Shown one piece after another: positions 23,501-33,500 of a stretch of DNA of 58,352 bases. This stretch comes from Poteriospumella lacustris (Eukaryota; Sar; Chrysophyceae; Chromulinales; Dinobryaceae). The notes under the pieces are model-generated. The model ran no database searches, was not told the DNA's origin, and saw only the letters and a list, made by a program, of their open reading frames with translations. The DNA is taken from the NCBI GenBank assembly GCA_008000375.1, contig SMOI01000174.1, positions 12,625 to 70,976 of the forward strand, in the 5' to 3' direction. The number at the start of each line of letters is the position of its first letter. The stretch's first letter is position 1. Both the position numbers and the translations under genes were made by a program.

Positions 23501-26500
23501 TTCGCAGGCGATGGCGGACCGTCCAAATCCTCCGATGGCTCTTCCTTGATCACCGGTACACGTTGAATGACCACGGTAGCTGCCATACGAGGACGTTGCT
23601 GTTGCTGATCTGCTGTCGACGAAGCCGTTCCTGCTGCTCCTGCTGCTGCTGCTGCTGCTGCTGAGGTGGTAGCCGCCACAGGAGACAACGACAACGAACT
23701 GCCGCTACTGCCAATGGTCGATGGAGGTGCTGCAGCGGTTGCTGTTGCTGTGTGCGTTGTTTTCCGTCGTGCGCGGGGTGTTTGCTTGCCGTGGTCCTTG
23801 CTGCCGCCGTGATGATCCTTGCTGCCCTCCGTGGGCAAGTTGGTCGGTGAGGCCGTGTTACTGGTCGGGGAAGAGCTCTTGGCGTCTTGTTTGTCGCCGT
23901 GTTGAATCGACGCGATGGTCGAACGATGCTTGGGCGGGGCATGAGGTGCGGCCTTGTTCACCATCGTTTTGCGTGGTGGACGCATCATCGACGCGCGATG
24001 AATGGCGGCCTTCGCGGACGCGCCTACCGATGCTGTGTCGCTGTCATCGTCCATCGTGGACGCATCCTCGACATCTCCTCCCTTGGCAGTGGCAGTGTTG
24101 GCCGCGTCCTCGCCATGATTGGCCCCCGCCATCGAATCATCAGCCGCGGCGGAGGCATCGGTGGTGGTAGACTCGGTCGTCTTTGGTCCAAAGGAAAACT
24201 GAATCAACGATCGTTTGGCTGCTTTCCCACCTCCGCCATTACGTTTACTCGCACGGTCGCCCTGCCGAGACTCCTTCCTGGTCGCGTCACCGTCCTCGTC
24301 ACCGTCAGCAGCAGTCTTTCTCAGGTCACCATTGGTAGCCGTTGCAGTTGCATCCGCGACTTCGCCTGCTCCTTGTGACGTGACACCCGATTCACTGTGA
24401 CCCAACTGTTGTTGCTGTTGCTGCTGCTGTAGCTGTAGCTGCTGCTTCTCGGCAATGGCGGCCGCCAACCGATCCGAATGCGTCATGACTTTGATCGGCT
24501 TAAACGAGGACGATACTGCTCCCATGCGAAAGACATGTTCCGTGTTGATGGCGGACGGTAGCGACATCGTTGCCGCACTTCCCACCGCAGAACGTTTCGT
24601 ACCCGCGTCCTCGTTGTCCTCGTTGTCTTCGTCGGCTTCTTCCGCCGTGATCGGCTGAGGGGCAATCAACCCTAAATACTCTGCTCGTCGCACTTTCTTC
24701 CACAATTGCGGTGGGTATTCTTCGTGTTGTTGTGTATGACTCGTAGTCATCGTCAACATCAATGCTGCGCCACGTTGAACGACGTCCTGACTTTGTACCG
24801 ACAGATAGCTTAACCGATCGGCAGGATGTTCTTCGTCGTGTCCTCCGCCTCCTCCGGGTCCAAGATGATGGCTATGGGAAGGCAACAGACCGAAATGCGC
24901 TTGCAAATGGGATAAATGATTGGCCACCGACGTGGCAACATTGGTTGGGGAGTCACTCGCTAAGATTTTCGCGCGATCGACGTGGTCGTTGTCGGCATCC
25001 GACGAGGCTTGTGACTCTCGCTCCCATAAATCTTCGTTGAAGAAATCGATGCGTTGTATGTCTTCGTTGTCGATATCAATCACTTCGCTTCGGCGAATCA
25101 AGGAAGAACCTTCATCCACCACCGCCTCGCCGCCGGCGGACGTCGTAGAGGCCATCGACATCCGTTTGAGGTTTTCATCGACGTCACTGCTGCCAATGCT
25201 GAAGGATATTCGATGTCCACCGCCCACCATACTCTTATAGCGTTGACGACGCGGTCGGCGTATTTCAGCGGTGGCGGTCTCGTACGGGGAGACTTTCGGG
25301 CCCGTTCCATCGTCAGGTCCATCCTCGTCTTGATCCAACATCGCCGGGAGATTCTGAAGGATTTCCGCCATGTTTTGCAACTGCTGTCGATTGGGCGATC
25401 CAGATGAGGGGCCTTTTCCACTGCTGCCATTTGGAATCATGAAACTGGTATTGGACAAACGATGTTGTACCTCCGATTCCTTCGCCAGATACGTTTCAAT
25501 GAAACTCAGACACAACTGCGAACCAAAGACAGCATAGTCGGCGGGTGTCAGATATTTGATTTCTGGATTGTGCGCACTGGTAGGCGCACTACGATAGGTG
25601 GATGCTTCGACGGTCAACGATAGACCGACATGCAATTGGTGCGTGACGATCATCCGTGGGGACGCGTCTTTCGTTTGCCACCATTCCAATTTCTTACCGT
25701 CGTGTAAGCTTTGCATCGATGGATTCCGCGATGCCGTTCGTGACGGATTGCGCGATGCATTGCGAGAGAAATCATGATGGAAATGATGCCCATGATGTGG
25801 ATCGGTGGAGGCGGGGTAATGGGGAACGTGTCGTGAGACATGGCAATGGCGAAGAGTCACGTATTTGCATCGGCGTGCCGCCGCATAGTAGAAAAGACGT
25901 GGATCAAAGTGCTCGGGATCTTGTGAATCGTCGTTGTTGTTGTTGTTGCTACTGGTAGACATCGACATGGAATCTCTTGGGCCACGAGGTTGGCCCGATG
26001 CCATCGGAGTAGATCGTTTGAACGTTCCATTTTGGGGAGAAGAATTTAATTGTGAATGGAAGGAGAACCCAGCGCGATGCGAATGTCCACGTAGATCAAT
26101 GAAACCGGCGATTTTAGTGGTCGCTTGCAGGCGTCGAAGCACATACTTGATACCAAAGAGAGCTGGATGCATAACGGGCGATGGATTGAACCACTGCGTT
26201 CCCAAATCATACCCCACAATGTCATGACGTGAATAGCCATTCACCACGCCATCAATATTGACCATCGGAACAATGTAAAAAGTGAACCGTTCACGTAACA
26301 ACGTCGCTGTTTGATGTTCACTGAGTAAAAAGCGAATGATTCCTTCACATATCCAACTGGAACACGTTTCATTGGGATGTACACGTGCTATCACGAAGAT
26401 AGCAGACTTGCGAGCTTTTTCCATTTTGTTTCGTCGGTCCTTTTCACGTTGCTCTTCCAAATCGGTTTGCAGCTTCATGAGAAAACGTGGTAGTGCTGGT

Positions 26501-27915
26501 GCATCGCCACTATCACTTGTACCATTGCTTTCACCATCTGGGACAGGAGAAGGTGTATCCATCCGGTTGTGTCGCGCGTTTTGACCCGCCAGAGGATGCG
26601 CGGACGCGGCCGAGGTGTGACTGTTGGATGTCATCGATGTCAACGTAGAAGTTGCAGTGGTGGGCCGATGGTGGCCAAAGGCTGGTGCGGGGTTAGAAGA
26701 ACTCAACGCGGAGATATTTGATGGCAAAACGTCCTTCAAGGAATACGGGATATGGATAATCTCTCCATTGTCATCCCGTTCCAGCATGTCGGGACGAGTT
26801 AATTGTGAGTTCTCCGTGATAACGAGAATGTCGGTACGATTGCCCGCCAAACTGCGACAGAGTGTTCGAATTTGAAGATGTTTGCGATTGAAAGGGTTCT
26901 TGGACAGTACGTAGATGAAATTCTGCAATTGTGTATGCGTATACGGTACCTCATATGCGAAGTACACGGTGTCTTTCGATTGTTTCAGTTGGAAAGTGAA
27001 TGATAGCGTATACAGGCGCGGTCGATTAGGTCCATCCAAATCGGGGAGCTCTTCTCGTGGTCGATACAAAAGAGGCTTTTGATAGCATTCATCGAAAGTC
27101 ACATTTTCTCCGCAATGTCGCCAACCTTCTTTGTCGCCACCTTCGAAGGCAGATTGACTGATCATCATTGGTCGCTTTCCGTCCGTAAAGCCGATTTTGC
27201 CGTTGGTAAAGAAGTGAATATTGAAGCGATATGATCGCTTCTTGGTATTCAAAATGCGGAAAAAGAACCACTGCGCGCATTGTGGATATAAAGTTGGGTG
27301 TGACGATGGATCCATCCGTAGAAAGAGATCGTACTCTTCAGGGGAGCCTATCGGAGCCCCTTTCCGCACCACGGATTCAGCTTGAAACAAATTTCCACAT
27401 TCAAAGTTGCTTTCAAACTGCAAACCGAAGTGTTGCTTCACTGTGGATCCCTTGCTACGAAGTTTCTCCTGATATTCGTCGGCGACGGTGGAGTCACGGC
27501 AGTAGATCAAGTTGCGAATCTCTTCCAGCTTTTTCCCTGAAGAGTCTGTGGATGGTCTACTAACAGGAGCCTCCACCGTAATATTGATGCTTTCGCATGC
27601 TGTAGGCAAAAAGATTGGCTGAATGACTTCTTCTTTGTCAAGAAGTCCTGACTTCGGGGCTTCTAGGTAGTACTCGGCCCTCTCCTCAACATCTTCTTTT
27701 GCTGCAGAGATCTCGTCCTCCAACTTTACAGATCGTCGCCGCTTATGCGATTTATCCTTGAAACGGGAAACAATTTCCTTAATCGATACTTGCTCGTAGT
27801 TAGGATTGACAACAGCAGAATAGCGCGACTGTCGATTAGGAGCATTTGGTTGGGTCCCCATGGAAACGGAGCCCCTCCCTTTCGATCCGGTGCTTGCATC
27901 ATCAAGCAACTCCAT
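17548..27915 (-). CDS. Giant cytosolic carboxypeptidase-like (AGBL/M14) protein, predicted catalytically impaired
   Basis: Single 10.4-kb exon, 3455 aa, ATG at 27915 (MELLDDASTGSK). Residues about 163-335 form the beta-rich N-domain of CCPs (LQFESNFECGNL, QWFFFRILN, FAYEVPYTHTQL). The M14 domain follows (about 500-810): ARVHPNET with H513 and E516 of the HxxE zinc motif, VNGYSR with R563, and TVEAS with E770 in the place of the catalytic Glu. Two hallmarks are changed: DLNR is DLGT (571-573), and the third zinc ligand in DLHGHS is Arg (DLRGHS, R609). Family members remove Glu from tubulin tails; this one may bind rather than cut. The remaining 2600 residues are low-complexity (Gln, Ser/Thr, Asp/Glu) with a few ordered islands, e.g. 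SFIPYQAVKLSAAEQETYR. Confidence 0.8.
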   Translation of the reverse strand: MELLDDASTGSKGRGSVSMGTQPNAPNRQSRYSAVVNPNYEQVSIKEIVSRFKDKSHKRRRSVKLEDEISAAKEDVEERAEYYLEAPKSGLLDKEEVIQPIFLPTACESINITVEAPVSRPSTDSSGKKLEEIRNLIYCRDSTVADEYQEKLRSKGSTVKQHFGLQFESNFECGNLFQAESVVRKGAPIGSPEEYDLFLRMDPSSHPTLYPQCAQWFFFRILNTKKRSYRFNIHFFTNGKIGFTDGKRPMMISQSAFEGGDKEGWRHCGENVTFDECYQKPLLYRPREELPDLDGPNRPRLYTLSFTFQLKQSKDTVYFAYEVPYTHTQLQNFIYVLSKNPFNRKHLQIRTLCRSLAGNRTDILVITENSQLTRPDMLERDDNGEIIHIPYSLKDVLPSNISALSSSNPAPAFGHHRPTTATSTLTSMTSNSHTSAASAHPLAGQNARHNRMDTPSPVPDGESNGTSDSGDAPALPRFLMKLQTDLEEQREKDRRNKMEKARKSAIFVIARVHPNETCSSWICEGIIRFLLSEHQTATLLRERFTFYIVPMVNIDGVVNGYSRHDIVGYDLGTQWFNPSPVMHPALFGIKYVLRRLQATTKIAGFIDLRGHSHRAGFSFHSQLNSSPQNGTFKRSTPMASGQPRGPRDSMSMSTSSNNNNNDDSQDPEHFDPRLFYYAAARRCKYVTLRHCHVSRHVPHYPASTDPHHGHHFHHDFSRNASRNPSRTASRNPSMQSLHDGKKLEWWQTKDASPRMIVTHQLHVGLSLTVEASTYRSAPTSAHNPEIKYLTPADYAVFGSQLCLSFIETYLAKESEVQHRLSNTSFMIPNGSSGKGPSSGSPNRQQLQNMAEILQNLPAMLDQDEDGPDDGTGPKVSPYETATAEIRRPRRQRYKSMVGGGHRISFSIGSSDVDENLKRMSMASTTSAGGEAVVDEGSSLIRRSEVIDIDNEDIQRIDFFNEDLWERESQASSDADNDHVDRAKILASDSPTNVATSVANHLSHLQAHFGLLPSHSHHLGPGGGGGHDEEHPADRLSYLSVQSQDVVQRGAALMLTMTTSHTQQHEEYPPQLWKKVRRAEYLGLIAPQPITAEEADEDNEDNEDAGTKRSAVGSAATMSLPSAINTEHVFRMGAVSSSFKPIKVMTHSDRLAAAIAEKQQLQLQQQQQQQQLGHSESGVTSQGAGEVADATATATNGDLRKTAADGDEDGDATRKESRQGDRASKRNGGGGKAAKRSLIQFSFGPKTTESTTTDASAAADDSMAGANHGEDAANTATAKGGDVEDASTMDDDSDTASVGASAKAAIHRASMMRPPRKTMVNKAAPHAPPKHRSTIASIQHGDKQDAKSSSPTSNTASPTNLPTEGSKDHHGGSKDHGKQTPRARRKTTHTATATAAAPPSTIGSSGSSLSLSPVAATTSAAAAAAAGAAGTASSTADQQQQRPRMAATVVIQRVPVIKEEPSEDLDGPPSPAKDSTDAGATTTTSNNNDSPTSMQQRGLRGSMLKSSSPRRGTINNNAVATTTNKGATVVPTVVNNAIDRLAMSDDTSSMRSIAAGGDDHDDGFYRGLSMDSISSVSASVANSDQQQFDEQGVAGTVVSYLPVRNAIMLPTVIPPAPLTSLTAIEKIQQSESAAAANFTQQLTQIIEKAVEETPCPALAPSVQVSSSVVDGSSTVRTASPAPTGAAVPVASIPITQPVAPFAEKQQVHEARPLMSTTATQTDGELEERVLLARPKKDEEATETVPSIAYAAYPGELPAGYTPQKRRGRRAMSVITQQFGGGGGGDVTRSSQESAVTVQQIEAIVSGLRGDVGGDDAEDTAASQETNSTTARDAATNANGASGSDPTQQQQQQGLPSALVNASPALPAKKLKKTKRVLDTKNPLLLTSYGNDLDLPPVDEDHEKDAEFNVTQSILTGEDDPSTGLPALPSLSGLSNEQLQRAIAFAAIKQREQAHSHEAAVATSAMVLPLVSPSALLPRALLRGQPTGASTTTATIPRGVIVSSTHTSPDGKASSLGPHRSLGHDHDDEELGDNLSMLGRHIHQTEPRVPNANAGTAFLGEDYPYFFDEFGNRHRFTDDFDDDDDNDEFLDEDEDAYDYDPYDSRGGTGSSRGILSSSASRHRKRRVQIIREYLKNHHHHYGASGSTRSKSAASSGFPPRGLFSTEVPDDGLSPRFQLTHGEPTERTIVNEEGHRVHFVSTDTAHAYRHRNRDDGHHLSREQQQASLVSSSLQSWRDHHHQPLAKTLAVSFIPYQAVKLSAAEQETYRIQEARRKCLRELGLTYDYVFGGVGALKNRPPPDMVMHKSTSTTAADTTQAVAGGGGSSSMMSVSLPKPLREQQPLSQSHQQQQQQQQQQFVTSSEASLLLPPSQTTKAPAGSTNVPPLFSATLPTTQASSSSTMDQHRPLGPRGTFHKGFPQRGGRGRRYELSYATDSAAYRLHAYYQHILHELQQRQLVSAEELETTATQLFETVLTDPLHRGQVPVTFASSSPDGGGGGSGGGVAEPTATTTSGMSLSLTVVPPAKQLTPYRRFVKRPTPATNAPPSATADSAEDDKGPEQPLKDPTATEDTPRRRRDGGRQDGAHQQDEAQQRRLQERLQRVAVVQAEQARAQRKEQAHYLPEAAEHRLAATAGIATSAAIAAPPASLWSSSPLTGGAPQPLVPEWLSLSPRLRKQHLAGQSALLYQAHPEEWLAARQRRPVPWFHTPAATTSSSSTTAAGRDGAATTDAEAVTAAAAAASTTVPTIPEEEDEVPRETTTDEATSQHAATEPPTTKNVPFDDDGDDAAAADTSHQQATSKKATTAAAKEVSSKPARAPAAKIQTMQLFSGFDVLVPPVQLPSQQQQSRRGSDTHNDATTTTTAAKGGTDSFQERIRQSLLAKYRAHEEQQRQFQAHRLQPHSTGTTTDAADRPMSSERPEAAHDRGGGDGAVTTVRRLAKQQEYLETGVLEELPPQQQHPAAATKGAPSKPSRTVSFHDVFGETFHRRDASSSTSTSATTTSVVPTAAVPAVSYSPRNVLATMMATYPAPAPGSKWLASAGGRSLWNAQDIIPASAAGAAATAGAAAGAGTGTQAPQPKTTTGAAGSSNPRSTSPSVITMTLPEFHSLSSRYPPSPTHAAPSSPPPHGSDVLVASAPRSYINSAGSEKPMTPFVDLPPAHTPPAHLHELAPLDDTATPATRNSASAGRQAARHRLNDIQRLTAAISIPAARLDNKNRSSSDALVMQGDKAARSAVALEVAARRPGGKKVLFVQRQLTTGSTSSPTSTTMQKKAAASSFNDEDDSLEGGSSILTLDNSPSNTNTPRESLEQRKKVNGGPSSTMTTTTTGASKNPVIVIRAAASIEATERERNRAGAIGRLLVGKSSESQQPQQQQQQSHGGGNQKEDQVSPPSPSASSNLIPTRPSGPRPSASTTTTTTATHPLDKGPNGAFAVKNPKKAKLKAESIIDKLRQTSIA

Positions 27916-28232
27916 TTTCCTGCAATGATGTCAACCAATGATCGAATGTGATTAGCCATTAACGAAGGAATACAAGAATGATGAAGTAGATGGTAGACCA
28001 TGATCATGAACTCCGCCGACGGAAAAAACGGTTGTATCGATGAAAACCGTTTTATTTTTGAGAACTTCCATGAATCTGAAACGCCCGCCGAAGTTTGCCA
28101 GCAGTTTCCAGTTCGCCATTGGCCTCAGCAGTGATAACCCTTCTTGGAATGTAATCATCCATGATTTATTTGATACTAGATATAGGATGTACAGTACTTC
28201 AGATCAAAAACATGTTCAGCACTTCACACTTG
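27916..28232. other. Intergenic region between ARF fusion (3') and CCP-like gene (5')
   Basis: 317 bp between two minus-strand genes, so it holds the ARF 3' UTR and the CCP-like promoter. No coding frame or repeat of note. Confidence 0.5.
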
Positions 28233-30104
28233 CTACTTTACAATGGATGGGAGGGGTTTCAAATCCGGAAGGGTAAAATTCGTCTTGCATCCCTCACTGT
28301 CCAGCAGCTTCACAGAGTAGAATTCATCGATCAAGATGGAAGCAAAGCCAAGCGAAGTGAGAGATCGATCTTCAGCAACGCGCTTTTCGAAATCTTGAAA
28401 AGACAATACGTTTTCCAACAGAACGTCCAGTTCCGACTGTTTGCTTGAAAAATCCACAGCCTTGCGCAATATTCTTGAGCTATCGCTTGCTGCAGCGCTC
28501 GGCTCGCTTGTAGTCGGAACTTCAGAGAGATGAGAACCGTCGCCTCCCGTTGTGATCGCCTGCGCATCATTAGGAGGAGGCGGCGTTTCAGGTCTTGGCT
28601 CCACTGGAGCACTGGAAAGCTTTCCGTATTGCCAGAGGGTTGGTAAGCCCAAATGCTTTTGCAGAGACAGCATGTAAAAAGTGATCATTTGAATCCAGAA
28701 GTATGCTTCGGTCACGTGGAAATGAATGCCTTCAAACGACTGCAGCGCATCCAAAACCTTATCCACACCACCACGGTTGCGACCGTACAAGTTCAGCATG
28801 ATGTAAATGACGCGAAGCTTCACCTCATGACCCCATGCAGGTAACGTGTGTTGTTGAAACAGCGAAATGACTTTGCCGTCCGACATCGAAGAGATCTGCG
28901 GTAAGCGGATATTGACGGCCGTCGACGCCAGAAGCCCAACGTTTTGAATCGTCTTATCGGACGGAATTCTCGATGGCAACGGAAGAATATCCGGCAGCAT
29001 GACTGACGACCTTGCCTCGGGAGTGTGCAGCATCAATTTGCGAGAATAGTATTTCATGAATAAACCGCCATTGACGAGCTGTGGATTCATCAAAAGGAAC
29101 ATTTTGAACTCAGGTTTGGGCAACTTCGTGGCCACGATCGCGTAGTGAACCATATGAATCCAGAAAAAGGTCATTGTTTCATGAAACGTTGTTCCTCGGG
29201 TGGAACTACTTGCACGCTGTGTGCGAGGTGAATGAGCGATGAATTCTTTCAACAAGTGAAAAATTTTCGGTGTCCCTAGGGCTCGTCCATCGCGATTGAT
29301 GATAATCCAAGCGACTCTCAAATGAGTGCGATGATCCCAGGTTTCAAGAGTAAAATCTTCCAACTTCTTCAAGAAGATGTCGTCTGGCTCATCTTCGCGT
29401 TGCAGCCATTCTTCCAGAACAGTTGCTAGATGTTCTTCCTCGGAAGGAATAGGTTTCTTCGCTACTGTTGGGGGTGGTGGCAGGACGATACCAGAGCTTT
29501 CATCTTCAGAACTAAAGTAGCCTTTGGGATGACCACCTCGCTTCTTCGTCTGAAGAGCATTCACAAGCTGCGTCATTCCTTCATACAATCCATCTCCTGT
29601 CGTTGCGGTACAGCCTTGCACCAAAATGGTTCTGTTTCTCAACTGACTGAGACCCAGTCGATCAATCAAAAGCTGAGGGCTCTGGGCGTTGGGGAGATCT
29701 TGTTTATTCAGATATACCAGTAAGATGGCGTCCCGCAACTCATCTTCATGTATCATCATATGCAGCAGCCCAGCAGCTGTTTCATAACCATCACCAACAT
29801 TTCCCAAGCGCTCCACATCGCCACTATCCACGACCATAATTAACGCTTGAGTATTGGTGAAGTAGTGGCGCCAAAGGGGGCGGATTTTATCGCATCCCCC
29901 AACATCCCAAATGGTTAAGTCGACGCCAAGATGTGTGATCGTTTCGACGTTGAATCCAATTGTCGGAATCGTAGTGACAACTTCCCCCAGTTTCATTTTG
30001 TACAGCGCAGTTGTTTTTCCCGCAGCGTCGAGACCTACAAAAAGGATTCGGTACTCCTCTTTCGAAAAGAGAGACTGCAGCATGGAATAGATCATACTGG
30101 ACAT
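28233..30104 (-). CDS. ARF-family GTPase fused to two copies of a WxH-HLRV/FHET domain
   Basis: Single exon, 623 aa. Start at the first in-frame ATG ([20 protein letters not shown]). Residues 1-185 are a full [12 protein letters not shown] (24-32), switch I PTIGFNVE, switch [38 protein letters not shown]. Two deviations: no Gly2, so no myristoylation site, and Cys in place of the catalytic Gln (ARF1 Q71) in WDVGGQ. Then come two modules with the same order: [10 protein letters not shown] - FHETMTFFW - [14 protein letters not shown] - LPDILPLPS (about 255-380) and [10 protein letters not shown] - FHVTEAYFW - [10 protein letters not shown] - LPDLKPLPS (about 423-620). I recall the same motif order in stand-alone bacterial proteins of unknown function. 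The GTPase probably acts at endomembranes; the module role is unknown. Confidence 0.88.
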   Translation of the reverse strand: MSSMIYSMLQSLFSKEEYRILFVGLDAAGKTTALYKMKLGEVVTTIPTIGFNVETITHLGVDLTIWDVGGCDKIRPLWRHYFTNTQALIMVVDSGDVERLGNVGDGYETAAGLLHMMIHEDELRDAILLVYLNKQDLPNAQSPQLLIDRLGLSQLRNRTILVQGCTATTGDGLYEGMTQLVNALQTKKRGGHPKGYFSSEDESSGIVLPPPPTVAKKPIPSEEEHLATVLEEWLQREDEPDDIFLKKLEDFTLETWDHRTHLRVAWIIINRDGRALGTPKIFHLLKEFIAHSPRTQRASSSTRGTTFHETMTFFWIHMVHYAIVATKLPKPEFKMFLLMNPQLVNGGLFMKYYSRKLMLHTPEARSSVMLPDILPLPSRIPSDKTIQNVGLLASTAVNIRLPQISSMSDGKVISLFQQHTLPAWGHEVKLRVIYIMLNLYGRNRGGVDKVLDALQSFEGIHFHVTEAYFWIQMITFYMLSLQKHLGLPTLWQYGKLSSAPVEPRPETPPPPNDAQAITTGGDGSHLSEVPTTSEPSAAASDSSRILRKAVDFSSKQSELDVLLENVLSFQDFEKRVAEDRSLTSLGFASILIDEFYSVKLLDSEGCKTNFTLPDLKPLPSIVK

Positions 30105-30593
30105 GGTTGATAGATATTTGGACGAAAATTCGGTTCGGGGTGCAGCGGAAAGCAATCGAATATGATCAACGAAGCAATTCAGTTCCTTTCGAATGGCATA
30201 CTTTGCTCCTTGTCACTCTGTGAAAGAAATGATTTACTTGGAATCTGGAATCCCCGGACCGGATTGGGAGAGAGTTGGTTTCTTGGCTCCTTCTTCTTCT
30301 TCTTGGCATCGATCCCAGATCGTCGATGAAGAGCTGCTGCTGGGAAGGTCGTCGTCATCGTGATCTCGATGTCAGTTTCATTTCACCTCCTTGGTTCAGC
30401 AGTTCCAATAACGGTCAGGACCTAAAAAATTATGTTATTTATCACAGGAAAATATTGTGATAGATCGACAAGCGTGATCGCTGCACCGTGATTGACAGGG
30501 AACGCTGTGCTGCAGATTGTTGTTGCTTTTTGTGAAGGATAATTATCGAGCTAGAGACAACTTCCACGAGCAGCTCCAGTTTGACGACACATC
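30105..30593. promoter_or_regulatory. Divergent intergenic region, ARF fusion / LRR gene
   Basis: 489 bp between opposite starts. It contains TTCTTCTTCTTCTTGG (about 30290-30306), a pyrimidine run, and AT-rich AAAAAATTATGTTATTTATCACAGG near 30425. No coding frame is supported. It probably holds both promoters. Confidence 0.5.
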
Positions 30594-33500
30594 ATGAAGC
30601 CCAGGCTAGAACCCTTGGGGTCGAAAACCAATGGCCCAGGAAGTCAAGAGAACAATCGATCTGAAAATGGTCCTCAATCTCCTTCAGATAAGAAAATCCC
30701 TGGGTCAGATGTTCCATCTCTGCCTTGTTTTGCATCCAGGTTGAAACCCATAAGGTAAGGAACAAAGTGTTGCACCTCATATCAGTCTGAATATTTACGA
30801 TGGATTCGCTTCTTCAGTGCGGTAAAGAAGTCTACTTTTGAATCCTCTGTTGAACACAGCAAAAGCGTCAAAGATCGGATCAAGGATCGATTGCAGTCGA
30901 CCTTCACCGAAGAGATTGTCGCTGATCAAGAAGCCTTTGCGAAAAGCGTTCTCAACAATGCGGGTCAATCATCAAACGTGTTTCAGCCTCAAATGTATGA
31001 GCTCAAGTAAGTAGCACTGTGTCGCGGTTCCCGAAGAATGGGCCTTTTCTAATTCATTTCTTGCTCAGGATCAACAAAGAAAGCAATATCAACGAGCAAG
31101 ATGCGCGTGTATCCAAAAAGAAACAAATCGGTGTGTATCCTATCTCTGATACGCAAATGTTCCCACCATATCGGTCTCATACAAGCTGGCAAGTGGGATT
31201 GCGGCAATACGATGATAAAATCCTTCGCATGGATGCCCCTGTTGAGAAAAAGAAACGAACAGTTTCACGCACTGAAGATGAGTATGGTTTCGTAGAGGAC
31301 GAACTTGTGGACGAAGATTTATCTGATACGGATGAACCGAAAACAAAGAAAGAGCGTCAGAAGTCGTTGATGGAGCAAAAGGCTGAGAAATATGTCCAAA
31401 AGGAGTTGGAATTGCCCCATGAAGAAGTCATCGATCGTTACTTTGGAACCAGTGCCCAACTCAAGTTTGGTGACACGTATCGTCAATTGCATCGCCATGC
31501 TGATTTGTTGCGTGGTGGTCGAGAAGAATTGGAGTTTGTGATTCGGGATGAAGAAGAAGCGCAGATTTTCCAACGTACTGAAATGGAGCTGGTACAATTG
31601 GGCGTCATTACACCTCGGGATCTCATTGCCGAGGCTCGCAAAACCATGACCACAACGACCACCTCCACGGCCAATGGTACGGAGGAAGCGCTACCAGCTG
31701 CTCGACCCGAGTATAAAGAAACTGCTGATGGTTCCGAGTTGGATATGACGTATCAACCGTCGTCTCCACGTGCAGTCTTCTTGACCGGCTGCTTACGACA
31801 TGGCATGGCCCCGAGAACGATTGCAATGCTCCGCAAGCGAATCTCCCCGATTCTTGATTTGTCGCACATTGGAATTGGCAATGCATCTGCCTTGCTGTTA
31901 GCCGAGGCGTTGGATAAAATGCCGTACCTGCAAACCCTGAATTTGACCGACAACAATCTGGATGATACGGGCTTATCGGCGTTGATTGCCAGTGCTTCCC
32001 GTCATCCAACGTTGGAAGTGTTGGATATATCACAGAATGTGATGGATGATGAAGCATCGGCCGCATTGGCTGACTTCTTGGGTCGTCCTCAATGCAATTT
32101 GAAGTGTCTTCGTATGTCTGCCTCGGACATCGACGATGGCGAATGCGCGCATTTCGTCGAAATCTTGATGCAAAATCGCACCTTGCAAGAATTGGACATG
32201 TCGAACAATTTGATTGGCAAAGACGAGAATTTGAATGCCGTGAAGCCTGATTTTGTGACCGGTGGAGAAAGCTTATCCGAATTGCTTCGTAATTCGGATT
32301 GTCCACTACAAACCCTCAATGTACGTTGACGATCCCGTCTGTTCATTGCTGTCTCTCCTCTTATCTTGTGCTGATGCTGTACACTGCAATGTATACGAAC
32401 ATAGCTGCATTGGAATATGATCCGTTTGGAAGGTGCCGAAGTGTTGTGTGATTCACTGCGTTCGAATCGTTATTTGACCCATTTGGACCTCTCGTACAAT
32501 TCATTGGGTAGCCATGCCGCCTGTGTCCTCGGTGCAGCCTTGTTGGAAAACCGTCATTTACGGCATTTAAACATCGCGAACAATGCCGTAGACAGTGAAG
32601 GTACGACGACGTTGGTGGCGGGTCTCCGAGAACATCCACATCTACACGAGGTCATTCTCGATGGGAACCCCATTGGTGAACAAGGTGCCCGGGCGGTCAT
32701 GAAGGTCATTGCACAACAAGGATATCGATTGATGATTCGCACGTTGAACTGTGACATTACGACCAAGAGCAACGATATCAAGTTGCGACATGACATCCCC
32801 GTGGGTGATTACCTGTTGGATATGAACAAACCGTATGATCGGGCGATCGCCTTTGAACTGTTGGAAATCATTGCCAATGATACCAACATTGACTGCGCCA
32901 TGTGCGATTGGTATCAAGACGTAGCCAATCCTCCATCCCGTGAAGAATTAGCACGTGCATTGAAGCCCATTGTCACCAAGAAACCCAACCCGAATGACAA
33001 AAACGCGACAAGTCGACCTGGTAGTCCCAATGGTCGAGGTGGAAACAACGATGCCAACAATGCTGTGACGAAAGATCCATTGACCTTGCTTCTACAAACC
33101 TGGGGAACTCCCACCGGTTCCTATTACATTGTTCGTTTTGATGAACGACGCCCACCCGAAGCATTGTCCAACGAAGAATTACAAGAAGAGGCATTCAATA
33201 TTACCTTGGCACCCATCGCGGATTTATCTGCGCCGACCATTTTCCGTGCGGTGAAAGAATACGATAGTGTGGGTACCGATAGCTTCCCCACCGATCGTTT
33301 GTTGGATTTGTACGACGATTTGCTGTTGCATAAGAAAATGCATCCCAATAGTCGATACAAGAGGATCAAAACGGCGTTGAGTCTGCATTTCCCAGCGGCA
33401 GCGGAGGACGGTGGCAGTTTGAATTCATCGTCATCGAGTATTCACGTGGAATTTGACCCTTCAGAGGCGTTGCAGTTGGATGCCATGTTGGATAGTTTGG

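Noticed and set aside
31007-31068. Start of the LRR protein inside 31019-31101
   Set aside because: That stretch is intron 2; two upstream exons with matching phase supply the true N-terminus from 30594.
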